Assembly (NCBI GenBank): GCA_034722175.1
Contig: JAYENR010000197.1
Span: 1 to 7,347 of the forward strand
Origin: Thiomicrorhabdus sp034722175
GTDB taxonomy: Bacteria > Pseudomonadota > Gammaproteobacteria > Thiomicrospirales > Thiomicrospiraceae
DNA: 7,347 bases
Direction: 5' to 3'
Shown: in pieces, positions 1 to 6,733 of the stretch
How the letters are laid out: each line of letters opens with the position of its first letter
Position numbering within the stretch: the stretch's first letter is position 1
Translations under genes and position numbers: made by a program
Notes under the pieces: generated by a model
What the model saw: the letters and a program-made list of their open reading frames with translations, nothing else
What the model was told of the DNA's origin: nothing
The model's database searches: none

Positions 1-1211
1 TGCTGGGCTTGGTCAAAATGTGATGTTGGAGGCGGTGTTAGCCAAGTTAACTCATCAGGAGTTTGCACCCCCCATAGGGCGAGTTCCATACACAAATTAG
101 ATAAATCGGTGACGCTGATCTCTTCATCTTCATAATCACGCAGCTGTGCTTGTTGCGATTCACTCCACAAACGATAACAAACTCCCTCTTGTAAACGTCC
201 CGCTCGGCCTTTACGCTGTTCAGAAGAAGCCTTAGAGATTCGTTGAGTTTGTAAACGGGTCATGCCACTATTCACATCATACAAAGCCTTTCTAGCCAAA
301 CCAGAATCGACGACGCAATCAATACCTTCAATCGTCAAACTGGTTTCGGCGATATTGGTGGTCAAAATGATTTTTCTGCGACCTTGATTGTCCGGCTGAA
401 TCGCTTGATCCTGTTGCTGTGGTTTTAAACCACCATACAAAGGCAATACCAGCCATTGATCTTGCGGCAAACTTCTTTGCAATTCCTGCAAGGTTAAATT
501 GATCTCTCCCTGGCCTGGCAGGAATACCAAGGTGTCTTGATCGGCAGTTTTGATCGCCTTAAGAGTAGTCGATTTAAGAACCGGCAAAATGTCCCACTTA
601 AACTTAGCGGTGGTGGGAATAGATTGTTTTAAATAGTGGGTTTCAACGGGATAGGCACGACCTGACGACTGAATCACTGGAGCCTTATTTAGAAAGGTGC
701 TAACTGCTTGGGTATCAATGGTCGCAGACATTACCATCAGTTTTAAGTCATCACGCAAGGCACTTTGAATATCCAGGCACAAACTCAAAGAGAGGTCCGC
801 ATGAATAGAACGCTCATGAAACTCGTCAAAGATCACTAGAGCCACGTCTGCCAACTCAGGATCGGACTGAATTCGTCGAGTTAAAATCCCTTCAGTGACA
901 ATCTCTAAACGAGTCTCTTTAGAGGAAACCTTGTCATTACGAACTTGGTAACCGACCTGCTGGCCGACCTTTTCACCCAATTGTTTTGCCAAAAAGGTGG
1001 CAATCGAGCGCACGGCTAAACGGCGTGGCTCAAGCATAATGATCTTTTTATCGACATTTTGAGGCAATTTAAACCAATCAGACTGCAAAATTGCCAAAGG
1101 AACCGCGGTAGACTTTCCTGCACCTGGATCGGCCTGCAACACTAAGTTTTCAGCATTTGAAAGTGTACTGAGAATCTCAGGTAATAAAGGATAAATTGGT
1201 AAGTCTTGCAC
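1..1211 (-). CDS. hrpB: ATP-dependent RNA helicase HrpB, N-terminal half (3' end beyond window)
   Basis: This is a DEAH/DExH superfamily 2 RNA helicase, cytoplasmic, whose exact RNA substrate is poorly defined in bacteria. The 403 complete codons visible cover the whole two-RecA-domain core. Walker A is DPGAGKST at about residues 28-35, motif Ia is EPRRLA near 61-66, motif II is DEFH at 129-132 (the HrpB variant; HrpA has DEAH), motif III is SAT at 162-164, motif V is TNIAETS at 285-291, and motif VI is QRKGRAGR at 332-339. The accessory region and HrpB-specific C-terminus, roughly another 400 residues in the family, lie beyond the left edge. I chose the GTG at 1209-1211 because the encoded N-terminus (LPIYPLLPE) lines up with E. 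coli HrpB, which also begins a few residues before LP-x-x-x-LLPE, and because AAAGG lies 8 bases upstream. The start directly follows the hrpA stop codon, which implies co-transcription and probably translational coupling. No frameshift or missing motif is seen. Confidence 0.95.
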   Translation of the reverse strand, partial: MQDLPIYPLLPEILSTLSNAENLVLQADPGAGKSTAVPLAILQSDWFKLPQNVDKKIIMLEPRRLAVRSIATFLAKQLGEKVGQQVGYQVRNDKVSSKETRLEIVTEGILTRRIQSDPELADVALVIFDEFHERSIHADLSLSLCLDIQSALRDDLKLMVMSATIDTQAVSTFLNKAPVIQSSGRAYPVETHYLKQSIPTTAKFKWDILPVLKSTTLKAIKTADQDTLVFLPGQGEINLTLQELQRSLPQDQWLVLPLYGGLKPQQQDQAIQPDNQGRRKIILTTNIAETSLTIEGIDCVVDSGLARKALYDVNSGMTRLQTQRISKASSEQRKGRAGRLQEGVCYRLWSESQQAQLRDYEDEEISVTDLSNLCMELALWGVQTPDELTWLTPPPTSHFDQAQ

Positions 1212-4200
1212 TTACAACGCCTTTAACTGTTTTTCTAAACGCTGAATCGACACGGGTTTCAGTGTTTTCATTGGTTGAGCAAACATCGAGATTCGCAACT
1301 CTTCTAACATCCAACGGATCTCTATCAGGCCTGGGTGATTTTGATAAGCTGAGTTTTTTGCCAACTCTTCGTACTGTTTAAGTAACGGCGTAATCTGCCT
1401 AATCGCTAACTGATCTTTATTTGGATCTTGATCAATCTTCTCCAGGCGTTTTTCTAAGGCCTGCAAGTAACGTGGCAGCTGCTTTAGCCATTGAATGGGC
1501 GTATCCGCAACAAAACTTTGCGTAATCAAATCGGCTAACTGCTGCTGAATATCACCAATCGACATCAGCCAACGTGGATTTACCCTGCCTTTAACTTGTT
1601 TAGCAATCTTTTGATGAGCCGTTAGAATCTCATTAACCAATTTGGCAATTTTTTGTGATTCATTTACCCACTCTGTTCTCAACACGTTTTCTGCTTCTGA
1701 GTAGGCCTGGTGAGTACGAATCTTATGTGGTTCAGGGATTAGCTGCAACAAAGCACGTTCAATGATTTGCTGCTTCAAATTCTCACAAGTGCCATAAGGT
1801 GAAAACACCAAACAGGCTTTCTGTAATGGCAGGTGTTTTTTAAGATATTTAACCTTATCATGTAGCTGTTTTTTAAACAGAAACAGCAAGGCATTGGCAT
1901 GGCTTTTATCAGCCAGCTCTGGATCTGCCGATAAGGTTAAGATCAGATGACTTTCTCCGTTTTCAGCTTGCTCTAAACTCAAACACGGATAAGCCACCAA
2001 CTGATTGCCTTTGGCTTTTAGAGACTGTTTTTCAGGCAGATCACCAAAATCCCACTCGGTCACAATTCGTTTATCAAAACCACTGGCTTGCTGACTGCTT
2101 TGTTGCTGAATTTTTTCATCCACCAAGTGCTGATAACGGTTTTTAATATCCGCCAGATCATCGCCCTCGGTAAGCTTACGCCCCTTCTCATCTAACAAAA
2201 TAAAAAACGGTTTGAGGTGGTCAGGCAGATCGACTTCGCCAAACATCGATTGATCTATTTTGCTACTGGCAAGACGATTCAGCGCCAGCACCAATTGCGA
2301 TTCAAACGCGCCTTTCTCTTGAGCTTGATTGTCAGTAAACCACTGCACCACGGCTTCTGAAACTGGCGGGGTTGGCACAAACTGTTTTCGAGCTTGTTTT
2401 GGTAACGATTTGATATAAAAAACAATTTTTTCTTTTAAGAAGCCAGGCGTTAACCATTCAAACTGCGACTGATCAACCAGATTCAAAGCATGTAGTGGAA
2501 TTTTAAACACCACCCCATCTCGTTTTTTTCCAGGCTCAAATTCGTAATCGACCTTGAGTGGCAGTTGATTTTTTAACTGAATTTGATCCGGAAATGCAGT
2601 TGATAGATCTTGATTTAACGCCTGCTTCATTAACTGTTCTTCAGTTAAAAATAGCGACTGCTCTGTCTGTTTATCGACCTTTTTTAGCCAGGTTTCAAAC
2701 GCAGGTTGGTTATAGATATGCTTAGGAATTTTTTCATCGTAAAACTGATATAAAATCTCATCGTCCACCAAGTAATCAGGACGGCGTAGCTTGCTCTCTA
2801 ACTTCTCGATATTACCGATCAATTTTTGATTGTGTCGGTAGAATTTAGCTCGTGTATTTAACTGCCCTTCAACCAATCCATGACGAATAAAGATCTTATG
2901 CGACTCTTTTGGATTCACTGGCCCATAATTACATGGACGATTATTGACGATGGGTAAACCGTATAAGGTAATGGATTCGTAAGCCCCAACTTGACCGTTC
3001 TTTTTCTGCCAATGCGGATCACTGTAACTGTGTTTAATTAGATGTTTGGCAACTGGCTCTACCCAACGAATATCAATACTCGCGTTATTTCTAGCATAGA
3101 GTTTGGTGGTTTCAACCAACTCGCCAGAGAGCATCCATTTTGGTTTCTGTTTAAACAGGCTTGAACTTGGGTGAATAAATAACTTGGTATTACGCGCACC
3201 TAGATAGGATTTATTGTCCTCTCGCATCGAGACATTTCCCAGCAGGCCAGCTATCAGGGAACGGTGCACCATGATACTGTGCAGATCACTTAGGCGTTCT
3301 TTAATCTCATTCCCCTGTTTAATCTCTTCAAACAGATGCAATGGTGGGACTTTAATGCCTGTACGCTTAAGGCTTTGCTCTAACTGCATATAGAGATCAT
3401 GCCATTCACGCATACGCATATAGGCCAAAAAATTAGTTTTACAAAGTTTTCGTAACTTGTTCTGCGTTAAGTGGCGGCGTTGATGTTCATAGAAATGCCA
3501 TAAATTCAGATAGAATAGGAAGTCGGAGCGCTCATCTTCAAATGGCTTGTGCTTTTCACGTGCTACCTGCATAGTTGATTGATTAATATCACGTGGATCT
3601 TGAATACTAATGGCGGCAGCGATAATCAAGACTTCGGCCAACACACCATTCTTTTGTGCCTCAATTACCATTTTGGCAATACTGGGATCAACCGGCAGTT
3701 TAGCTATTTTGCGACCTTCATCGGTCAAACGACGTTTGTCATCCAGCGCCCCGAGTTCATACAGTTGACGGAAACCATCATTGACCGCTTTATCAGCAGG
3801 TGGCTCAATAAACGGGAAGTGTTTGACCTCTCCCAAATTAAGTTGAGCCATAATTAAGATAATCGAAGCTAACGAAGTACGATGAATTTCTGGATCAGTG
3901 AATTCAGGACGAGCATTAAAATCCTCCTCTTCATACAGACGAATACAGATCCCTTCACTGACACGACCACAACGCCCTTTTCTCTGGTTTGCAGAAGCTT
4001 GTGAAATCTTTTCTACCGGTAAACGCTGTACTTTATTACGCACGCTATAACGACTGATTCTCACCTGACCAGGATCAATCACATATTTAATACCCGGCAC
4101 TGTTAACGAGGTTTCAGCGACATTGGTACTTAAGATAATGCGACGTTTTTGTGAAGTTTGGAATACCTTGTTCTGTTCAGCCATCGACAAGCGGGCATAT

Positions 4201-5237
4201 AAAGGCACCACTTCGGTATTTTTTAAGTTACGTTTACGCAACGCCTCGGCAGTCTCTTTAATATCTCTTTCACCAATCTGGAATACCAACACATCACCAA
4301 ACGGATCTTCATGCCTCAACTCATCAACTGCATCACAGATTCCGGTGGGAATATCTTGTTCAATCACATTGCCGGCATCGTCTTCATAACTGGCTAAGGG
4401 GTTATAACGCACCTCTACCGGGTAGGTTCGGCCAGAGATTTCAATGACTGGAGGCTTGATACCATTAACGGTAAAGTGATCGGCAAAACGCTGAGTATCA
4501 ATGGTGGCCGACGTAATAATGACCTTTAGATCTGGACGTTTTGGCAAAAGCTGTTTCAGAATACCCAACAAGAAATCGATATTGATACTGCGTTCATGTG
4601 CCTCATCAATAATAATGGTGTCGTAATGGCTCAAAAAACGATCATTTTGTACTTCTGCCAGCAAAATACCGTCGGTCATGACCTTAATTAAACTTTGCTG
4701 ATGGACCTGATCATGGAAACGTACCTGATAGCCTACCAGTTCACCAATAGTAGAACCCAACTCTTCGGCAATACGTTCTGCCACACTTCTGGCCGCTAAA
4801 CGGCGTGGCTGCGTACAGCCAATACGACCAAAGACCCCCTGGCCTGCATCTAAACAAATTTTAGGGATTTGCGTGGTTTTACCTGAACCGGTTTCCCCTG
4901 CAATCACCACGACCTGATTGTATTTGATTAGCTCTAATAGCTGATCTTTTTTGGCCGCAACCGGTAATTCTTCATCATAAGAGATGTTTTTTGGCACGGA
5001 TTTCTGGTTTTGATCAGCCCATTCCAATGACTTTTGAGTTTTTGCACACCACTTTGACCAGGCCTGTTGAGTTTTATTGGCCGATTTTTCTGAATCCTGC
5101 TCTATTGACTCTTCTTTGGAATCGAGCAATTTGTCAATATCAATCCGTTGAAATTCACGTTGCAGGCGAAAACGATCTTTAATTAAACAACGTTTAATTA
5201 GTTCATTTAACTGTTTCTTATCTTTAGGGAAATTCAT
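1212..5237 (-). CDS. hrpA: ATP-dependent RNA helicase HrpA (DEAH box, long form)
   Basis: A complete long bacterial DEAH-box RNA helicase of 1341 residues; E. coli HrpA is 1300. E. coli HrpA unwinds RNA in the 3'-5' direction and has been linked to mRNA processing and rescue of collided ribosomes. Counting from the ATG, Walker A GETGSGKT is at 114-121, motif Ia (TQPRRLAAR) near 142-150, DEAH at 211-214, SAT at 243-245, TNVAETS at 371-377 and QRKGRCGR at 418-425. A helicase-associated HA2 region follows at roughly 475-570, an OB-fold region near 660-740, and the HrpA-specific DUF3418 region fills about 755 to the end. The first 90 or so residues are charged and precede the core, as in E. coli. 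The reading frame also opens at a TTG six codons upstream (5253-5255), but neither start has a good Shine-Dalgarno. I prefer the ATG, with a GAG 13 bases upstream. It is the first gene of an hrpA-hrpB unit. All catalytic motifs are intact. Confidence 0.97.
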   Translation of the reverse strand: MNFPKDKKQLNELIKRCLIKDRFRLQREFQRIDIDKLLDSKEESIEQDSEKSANKTQQAWSKWCAKTQKSLEWADQNQKSVPKNISYDEELPVAAKKDQLLELIKYNQVVVIAGETGSGKTTQIPKICLDAGQGVFGRIGCTQPRRLAARSVAERIAEELGSTIGELVGYQVRFHDQVHQQSLIKVMTDGILLAEVQNDRFLSHYDTIIIDEAHERSINIDFLLGILKQLLPKRPDLKVIITSATIDTQRFADHFTVNGIKPPVIEISGRTYPVEVRYNPLASYEDDAGNVIEQDIPTGICDAVDELRHEDPFGDVLVFQIGERDIKETAEALRKRNLKNTEVVPLYARLSMAEQNKVFQTSQKRRIILSTNVAETSLTVPGIKYVIDPGQVRISRYSVRNKVQRLPVEKISQASANQRKGRCGRVSEGICIRLYEEEDFNARPEFTDPEIHRTSLASIILIMAQLNLGEVKHFPFIEPPADKAVNDGFRQLYELGALDDKRRLTDEGRKIAKLPVDPSIAKMVIEAQKNGVLAEVLIIAAAISIQDPRDINQSTMQVAREKHKPFEDERSDFLFYLNLWHFYEHQRRHLTQNKLRKLCKTNFLAYMRMREWHDLYMQLEQSLKRTGIKVPPLHLFEEIKQGNEIKERLSDLHSIMVHRSLIAGLLGNVSMREDNKSYLGARNTKLFIHPSSSLFKQKPKWMLSGELVETTKLYARNNASIDIRWVEPVAKHLIKHSYSDPHWQKKNGQVGAYESITLYGLPIVNNRPCNYGPVNPKESHKIFIRHGLVEGQLNTRAKFYRHNQKLIGNIEKLESKLRRPDYLVDDEILYQFYDEKIPKHIYNQPAFETWLKKVDKQTEQSLFLTEEQLMKQALNQDLSTAFPDQIQLKNQLPLKVDYEFEPGKKRDGVVFKIPLHALNLVDQSQFEWLTPGFLKEKIVFYIKSLPKQARKQFVPTPPVSEAVVQWFTDNQAQEKGAFESQLVLALNRLASSKIDQSMFGEVDLPDHLKPFFILLDEKGRKLTEGDDLADIKNRYQHLVDEKIQQQSSQQASGFDKRIVTEWDFGDLPEKQSLKAKGNQLVAYPCLSLEQAENGESHLILTLSADPELADKSHANALLFLFKKQLHDKVKYLKKHLPLQKACLVFSPYGTCENLKQQIIERALLQLIPEPHKIRTHQAYSEAENVLRTEWVNESQKIAKLVNEILTAHQKIAKQVKGRVNPRWLMSIGDIQQQLADLITQSFVADTPIQWLKQLPRYLQALEKRLEKIDQDPNKDQLAIRQITPLLKQYEELAKNSAYQNHPGLIEIRWMLEELRISMFAQPMKTLKPVSIQRLEKQLKAL
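1220..1224 (-). promoter_or_regulatory. Ribosome binding site of hrpB, inside the end of hrpA
   Basis: On the minus strand AAAGG lies within the last hrpA codons, 8 bases before the GTG start of hrpB. It supports the GTG as the true start. It also means ribosomes finishing hrpA pass over the hrpB initiation site. Seen directly; the function is inferred from spacing. Confidence 0.65.
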
Positions 5238-5293
5238 ATTGACGTGAAAACTCAAATCTGGATAATGGATTGATATTAGAAATTTCTTATATT

Positions 5294-5322
5294 GGTATAT
5301 TTGCTTATATCACTAACAACAA
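5294..5322 (-). promoter_or_regulatory. Candidate promoter for hrpA-hrpB
   Basis: On the minus strand a TTGTTG (5317-5322) and a TATACC (5294-5299) are separated by 17 bases, a sigma70-like arrangement 56 bases ahead of the hrpA ATG. The match to consensus is weak (three and four of six). The surrounding stretch is AT-rich and offers other TATA-like hexamers, such as TATAAG on either side, so the exact position is uncertain. No other promoter-like signal stands out between the divergent genes on this strand. Confidence 0.3.
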
Positions 5323-5343
5323 AGTTGTATGCGGACTTTAAAC

Positions 5344-5358
5344 AGAAGTCACACTTCT
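5344..5358. promoter_or_regulatory. Inverted repeat AGAAGT-CAC-ACTTCT, candidate operator
   Basis: A perfect inverted repeat with 6-base arms and a 3-base centre. It sits where the -35 element of the dioxygenase promoter would fall, just upstream of a TATTATAAC -10-like stretch. There is no good TTGACA-like hexamer at that place, so a bound protein could either repress or substitute for it. No regulator is encoded nearby, and I do not recognise the arms as a known operator. The repeat itself is certain; its role is inference. Confidence 0.4.
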
Positions 5359-5371
5359 AGAAAAGCGTCGC

Positions 5372-5380
5372 TATTATAAC
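5372..5380 (+). promoter_or_regulatory. Candidate -10 region of the persulfide dioxygenase gene
   Basis: The stretch TATTATAAC contains two overlapping -10-like hexamers, TATTAT (5372-5377) and TATAAC (5375-5380, five of six to consensus). Transcription would start near 5384-5388, giving a leader of only about 20 bases before the ATG at 5405. No convincing -35 is present 16-18 bases upstream, where the inverted repeat lies instead. Confidence 0.4.
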
Positions 5381-5389
5381 AAATGCGCT

Positions 5390-5394
5390 AAAGG
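5390..5394 (+). promoter_or_regulatory. Ribosome binding site deciding the dioxygenase start
   Basis: AAAGG lies 10 bases before the ATG at 5405 and 4 bases before an in-frame TTG at 5399. The spacing and codon type favour the ATG, which gives a protein starting MKIRQLFD, the usual beginning of this family. Confidence 0.6.
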
Positions 5395-5404
5395 TCTTTT
5401 GCAT

Positions 5405-6097
5405 ATGAAAATTCGCCAACTATTTGATTACGATACATGGACGTATACCTACCTTGTGTGGGATGAAGCGACAATGGAAGCCGCTGTAATTGATTCTGTT
5501 ATAGAAAAAGTAGATCGAGACCTACAGCACATTAACGAATTAGGCCTAAAAGTTAAGTACCTATTAGAAACGCACATTCATGCAGATCACATTACCGGTG
5601 CAGGTCCAATTCGTAAAAAAACGCAAGCTCAAATTGTGGTTCACACCAACTCCGGCTCTAAATGCGCTGATATTTTAGCGAATGAAAATGATATTTTTAA
5701 ACTGGGTAACCAAGAGATCAAAGTATTACACACACCTGGACACACTAATAATGACATTACCTATGTGATTGAGGGTGCAGCGTTTACCGGGGATACCCTG
5801 TTTGTACGTGACTGTGGTCGTACTGATTTTCAACTTGGAAGCAATGACCAAATGTTTCACTCGATCACAGAAAAACTGTTTACCCTGCCTGAAGACACGA
5901 TGGTGTTCCCTGCTCACGATTACAAAGGGTTCAGCCAGTCAACTATTGGTGAAGAAAAGAAATTTAATGTACGTGTAGGTGATGGCAAATCTTATGAAGA
6001 TTTCTGTACCATTATGGACGGTTTAAACTTACCAAATCCAAAACGTATTGATATTTCCGTACCAGGTAACTTGAAGTGTGGTGATTTAGACGATTAG
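5405..6097 (+). CDS. ETHE1-type persulfide dioxygenase (sulfur dioxygenase), MBL fold
   Basis: A 230-residue metallo-beta-lactamase-fold protein of the ETHE1 / persulfide dioxygenase family. These are mononuclear iron enzymes that oxidise glutathione persulfide to sulfite and glutathione with O2, in the cytoplasm. The HxHxDH motif reads THIHADH (His57, His59, Asp61, His62). By analogy with human ETHE1, the single iron would be held by His57, His113 (TPGH) and Asp130 (FTGD). The family signature CGRTDFQ is at 137-143, PAHDY at 169-173, and the C-terminal LPNPKRIDISVPGNLKCG block at about 209-226 is also typical of ETHE1 proteins. The length matches stand-alone members, and there is no fused rhodanese domain and no signal peptide. 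It is divergent from hrpA and closed by its own terminator, so it looks monocistronic. No sulfide:quinone oxidoreductase, rhodanese or sulfur regulator adjoins it. Glyoxalase II is less likely, because the CGRTDFQ block and C-terminus are of ETHE1 type. Confidence 0.88.
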   Translation: MKIRQLFDYDTWTYTYLVWDEATMEAAVIDSVIEKVDRDLQHINELGLKVKYLLETHIHADHITGAGPIRKKTQAQIVVHTNSGSKCADILANENDIFKLGNQEIKVLHTPGHTNNDITYVIEGAAFTGDTLFVRDCGRTDFQLGSNDQMFHSITEKLFTLPEDTMVFPAHDYKGFSQSTIGEEKKFNVRVGDGKSYEDFCTIMDGLNLPNPKRIDISVPGNLKCGDLDD

Positions 6098-6123
6098 ACA
6101 CATAAGCTGCTTAAGTTAAGGAG

Positions 6124-6146
6124 AGCCCCTGTTAAGGGGCTTTTTT
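6124..6146 (+). terminator. Intrinsic terminator after the persulfide dioxygenase gene
   Basis: A 7-bp GC-rich stem (AGCCCCT pairing with AGGGGCT) with a 4-base GTTA loop runs directly into six T residues, 27 bases after the stop codon. This is a textbook rho-independent terminator on the plus strand. Confidence 0.92.
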
Positions 6147-6182
6147 GTAGCTCAAAATCTGTATTGCTATTTTTAAGGCAAT

Positions 6183-6204
6183 AAAAAACCCCAACTAAGG
6201 GGTT
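6183..6204 (-). terminator. Intrinsic terminator after the FKBP gene
   Basis: Read on the minus strand, AACCCC pairs with GGGGTT across a 6-base loop and is followed by a T-run (the A-run at 6183-6188 on the plus strand). It lies 27 bases beyond the FKBP stop codon. With the terminator at 6124-6146 it forms a back-to-back pair that separates the two convergent genes. Confidence 0.85.
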
Positions 6205-6230
6205 AATAAAACCAAAATAGCTACTTGAAT

Positions 6231-6656
6231 CTAATCAACAGAGACCACTTCAATCTTATAGTCTAAGGTTTCACCTGCTAATGGATGGTTACCATCTAAA
6301 TAGACCTTATCTTCAGTCACTTCAATGATTTGGAAGATCACCGTATTACCATCTGGATCTTCAGTCTCAACCGAAGATCCTTCTTCAATCTCAACATTAT
6401 CATCAAAGTTTTCTGGCCCCGCAAAAACGATTAGGTCATCATTGACTGGCCCATAAGCTTTTTCTGGAGGTAACGTCGCCTTAGCTTCAAAACCAGGCTC
6501 TTCACCCTCCATTAACTCTTCTAGCCCTGGGATGATTTCACCTTCACCTTGGATAAATACAACCGGCTCTTCACCAAAAGTTGAATCAATGATTTCACCT
6601 GAACCATTACGTAATTCATAGTTAAATGTAACGCGGCTGCCTTTTTTAATTTTCAT
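6231..6656 (-). CDS. FKBP-type peptidyl-prolyl cis-trans isomerase, SlyD/SlpA-like
   Basis: A 141-residue cytoplasmic prolyl isomerase and probable folding chaperone of the SlyD/SlpA (FkpB) class. FKBP signature residues are present: Tyr13, Asp24, Phe34, the GEGEIIPGLE segment at 37-46, AYG at 67-69, and the closing DGNHPLAG block at 121-128. Residues of about 70-120 form the insert-in-flap domain of the class. The NDDLIVF stretch at 72-78 resembles SlpA (SPDLIQYF) more than SlyD, and there is no His/Cys-rich metal-binding tail of the kind found in E. coli SlyD. The protein is very acidic: about 34 Asp/Glu against 9 Lys/Arg. It has no signal peptide. AAAGGG stands 6 bases before the ATG. It is a single gene, divergent from dnaQ and ended by its own terminator. 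I give no symbol because SlyD and SlpA cannot be separated for certain by eye. Confidence 0.9.
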   Translation of the reverse strand: MKIKKGSRVTFNYELRNGSGEIIDSTFGEEPVVFIQGEGEIIPGLEELMEGEEPGFEAKATLPPEKAYGPVNDDLIVFAGPENFDDNVEIEEGSSVETEDPDGNTVIFQIIEVTEDKVYLDGNHPLAGETLDYKIEVVSVD

Positions 6657-6733
6657 AAGTGACCCTTTAAATCCAATTTAGTCGGTTTTTGCATTAGAAT
6701 AATTGGCAACATTTTACAGTAAAGAGAATACAA
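6657..6733. promoter_or_regulatory. Divergent promoter region between the FKBP gene and dnaQ
   Basis: These 77 AT-rich bases must hold the start signals for both flanking genes if neither is read from further away. Near the middle, overlapping -10-like hexamers point in both directions: TAGAAT (6695-6700) on the plus strand and TATTCT (6696-6701) on the minus strand. The latter has a TTTACT 16 bases upstream. No strong -35 is seen for dnaQ. Ribosome binding sites are AAAGGG (6663-6668, minus) and AAAGAGA (6721-6727, plus). Promoter assignment is tentative. Confidence 0.35.

Noticed and set aside
1196..1381. Plus-strand open frame across the hrpA-hrpB junction
   Set aside because: It is antisense to the end of hrpA and the start of hrpB, with no recognisable product. 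Both sense genes are strongly supported.
3579..4389. Plus-strand open frames at 3579-3857 and 4123-4389
   Set aside because: They lie wholly inside hrpA on the opposite strand, have no ribosome binding site or recognisable domain, and are explained by hrpA codon use.
4991..5182. Plus-strand open frame opposite the hrpA N-terminus
   Set aside because: It is a shadow of hrpA, with no ribosome binding site or domain.
5293..5304. TGG...GC pattern resembling a sigma54 (-24/-12) promoter ahead of the persulfide dioxygenase gene
   Set aside because: Some persulfide dioxygenase genes are sigma54-dependent, but here GG and GC are 7 bases apart instead of 10, and the site is too far upstream to fit the short leader.
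5316..5328. Small inverted repeat ACAAC-AAA-GTTGT in the hrpA-dioxygenase intergenic region
   Set aside because: The arms are only 5 bases in AT-rich DNA and overlap the proposed hrpA -35, which is too little to call an operator.
5726..5978. Short open frames on both strands inside the persulfide dioxygenase gene
   Set aside because: They overlap the conserved CGRTDFQ and PAHDY coding blocks in other frames and carry no motif of their own.
5405..6097. Glyoxalase II (GloB) as the identity of the MBL-fold protein
   Set aside because: The CGRTDFQ block, single-iron ligand pattern and C-terminal IDISVPGNLKCG segment fit ETHE1-type dioxygenases and not GloB.
6163..6182. ATTGC...GCAAT hairpin between the two terminators
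   Set aside because: It has only a 5-bp AT-rich stem with a 10-base loop. It is weaker than the flanking terminators and likely chance.
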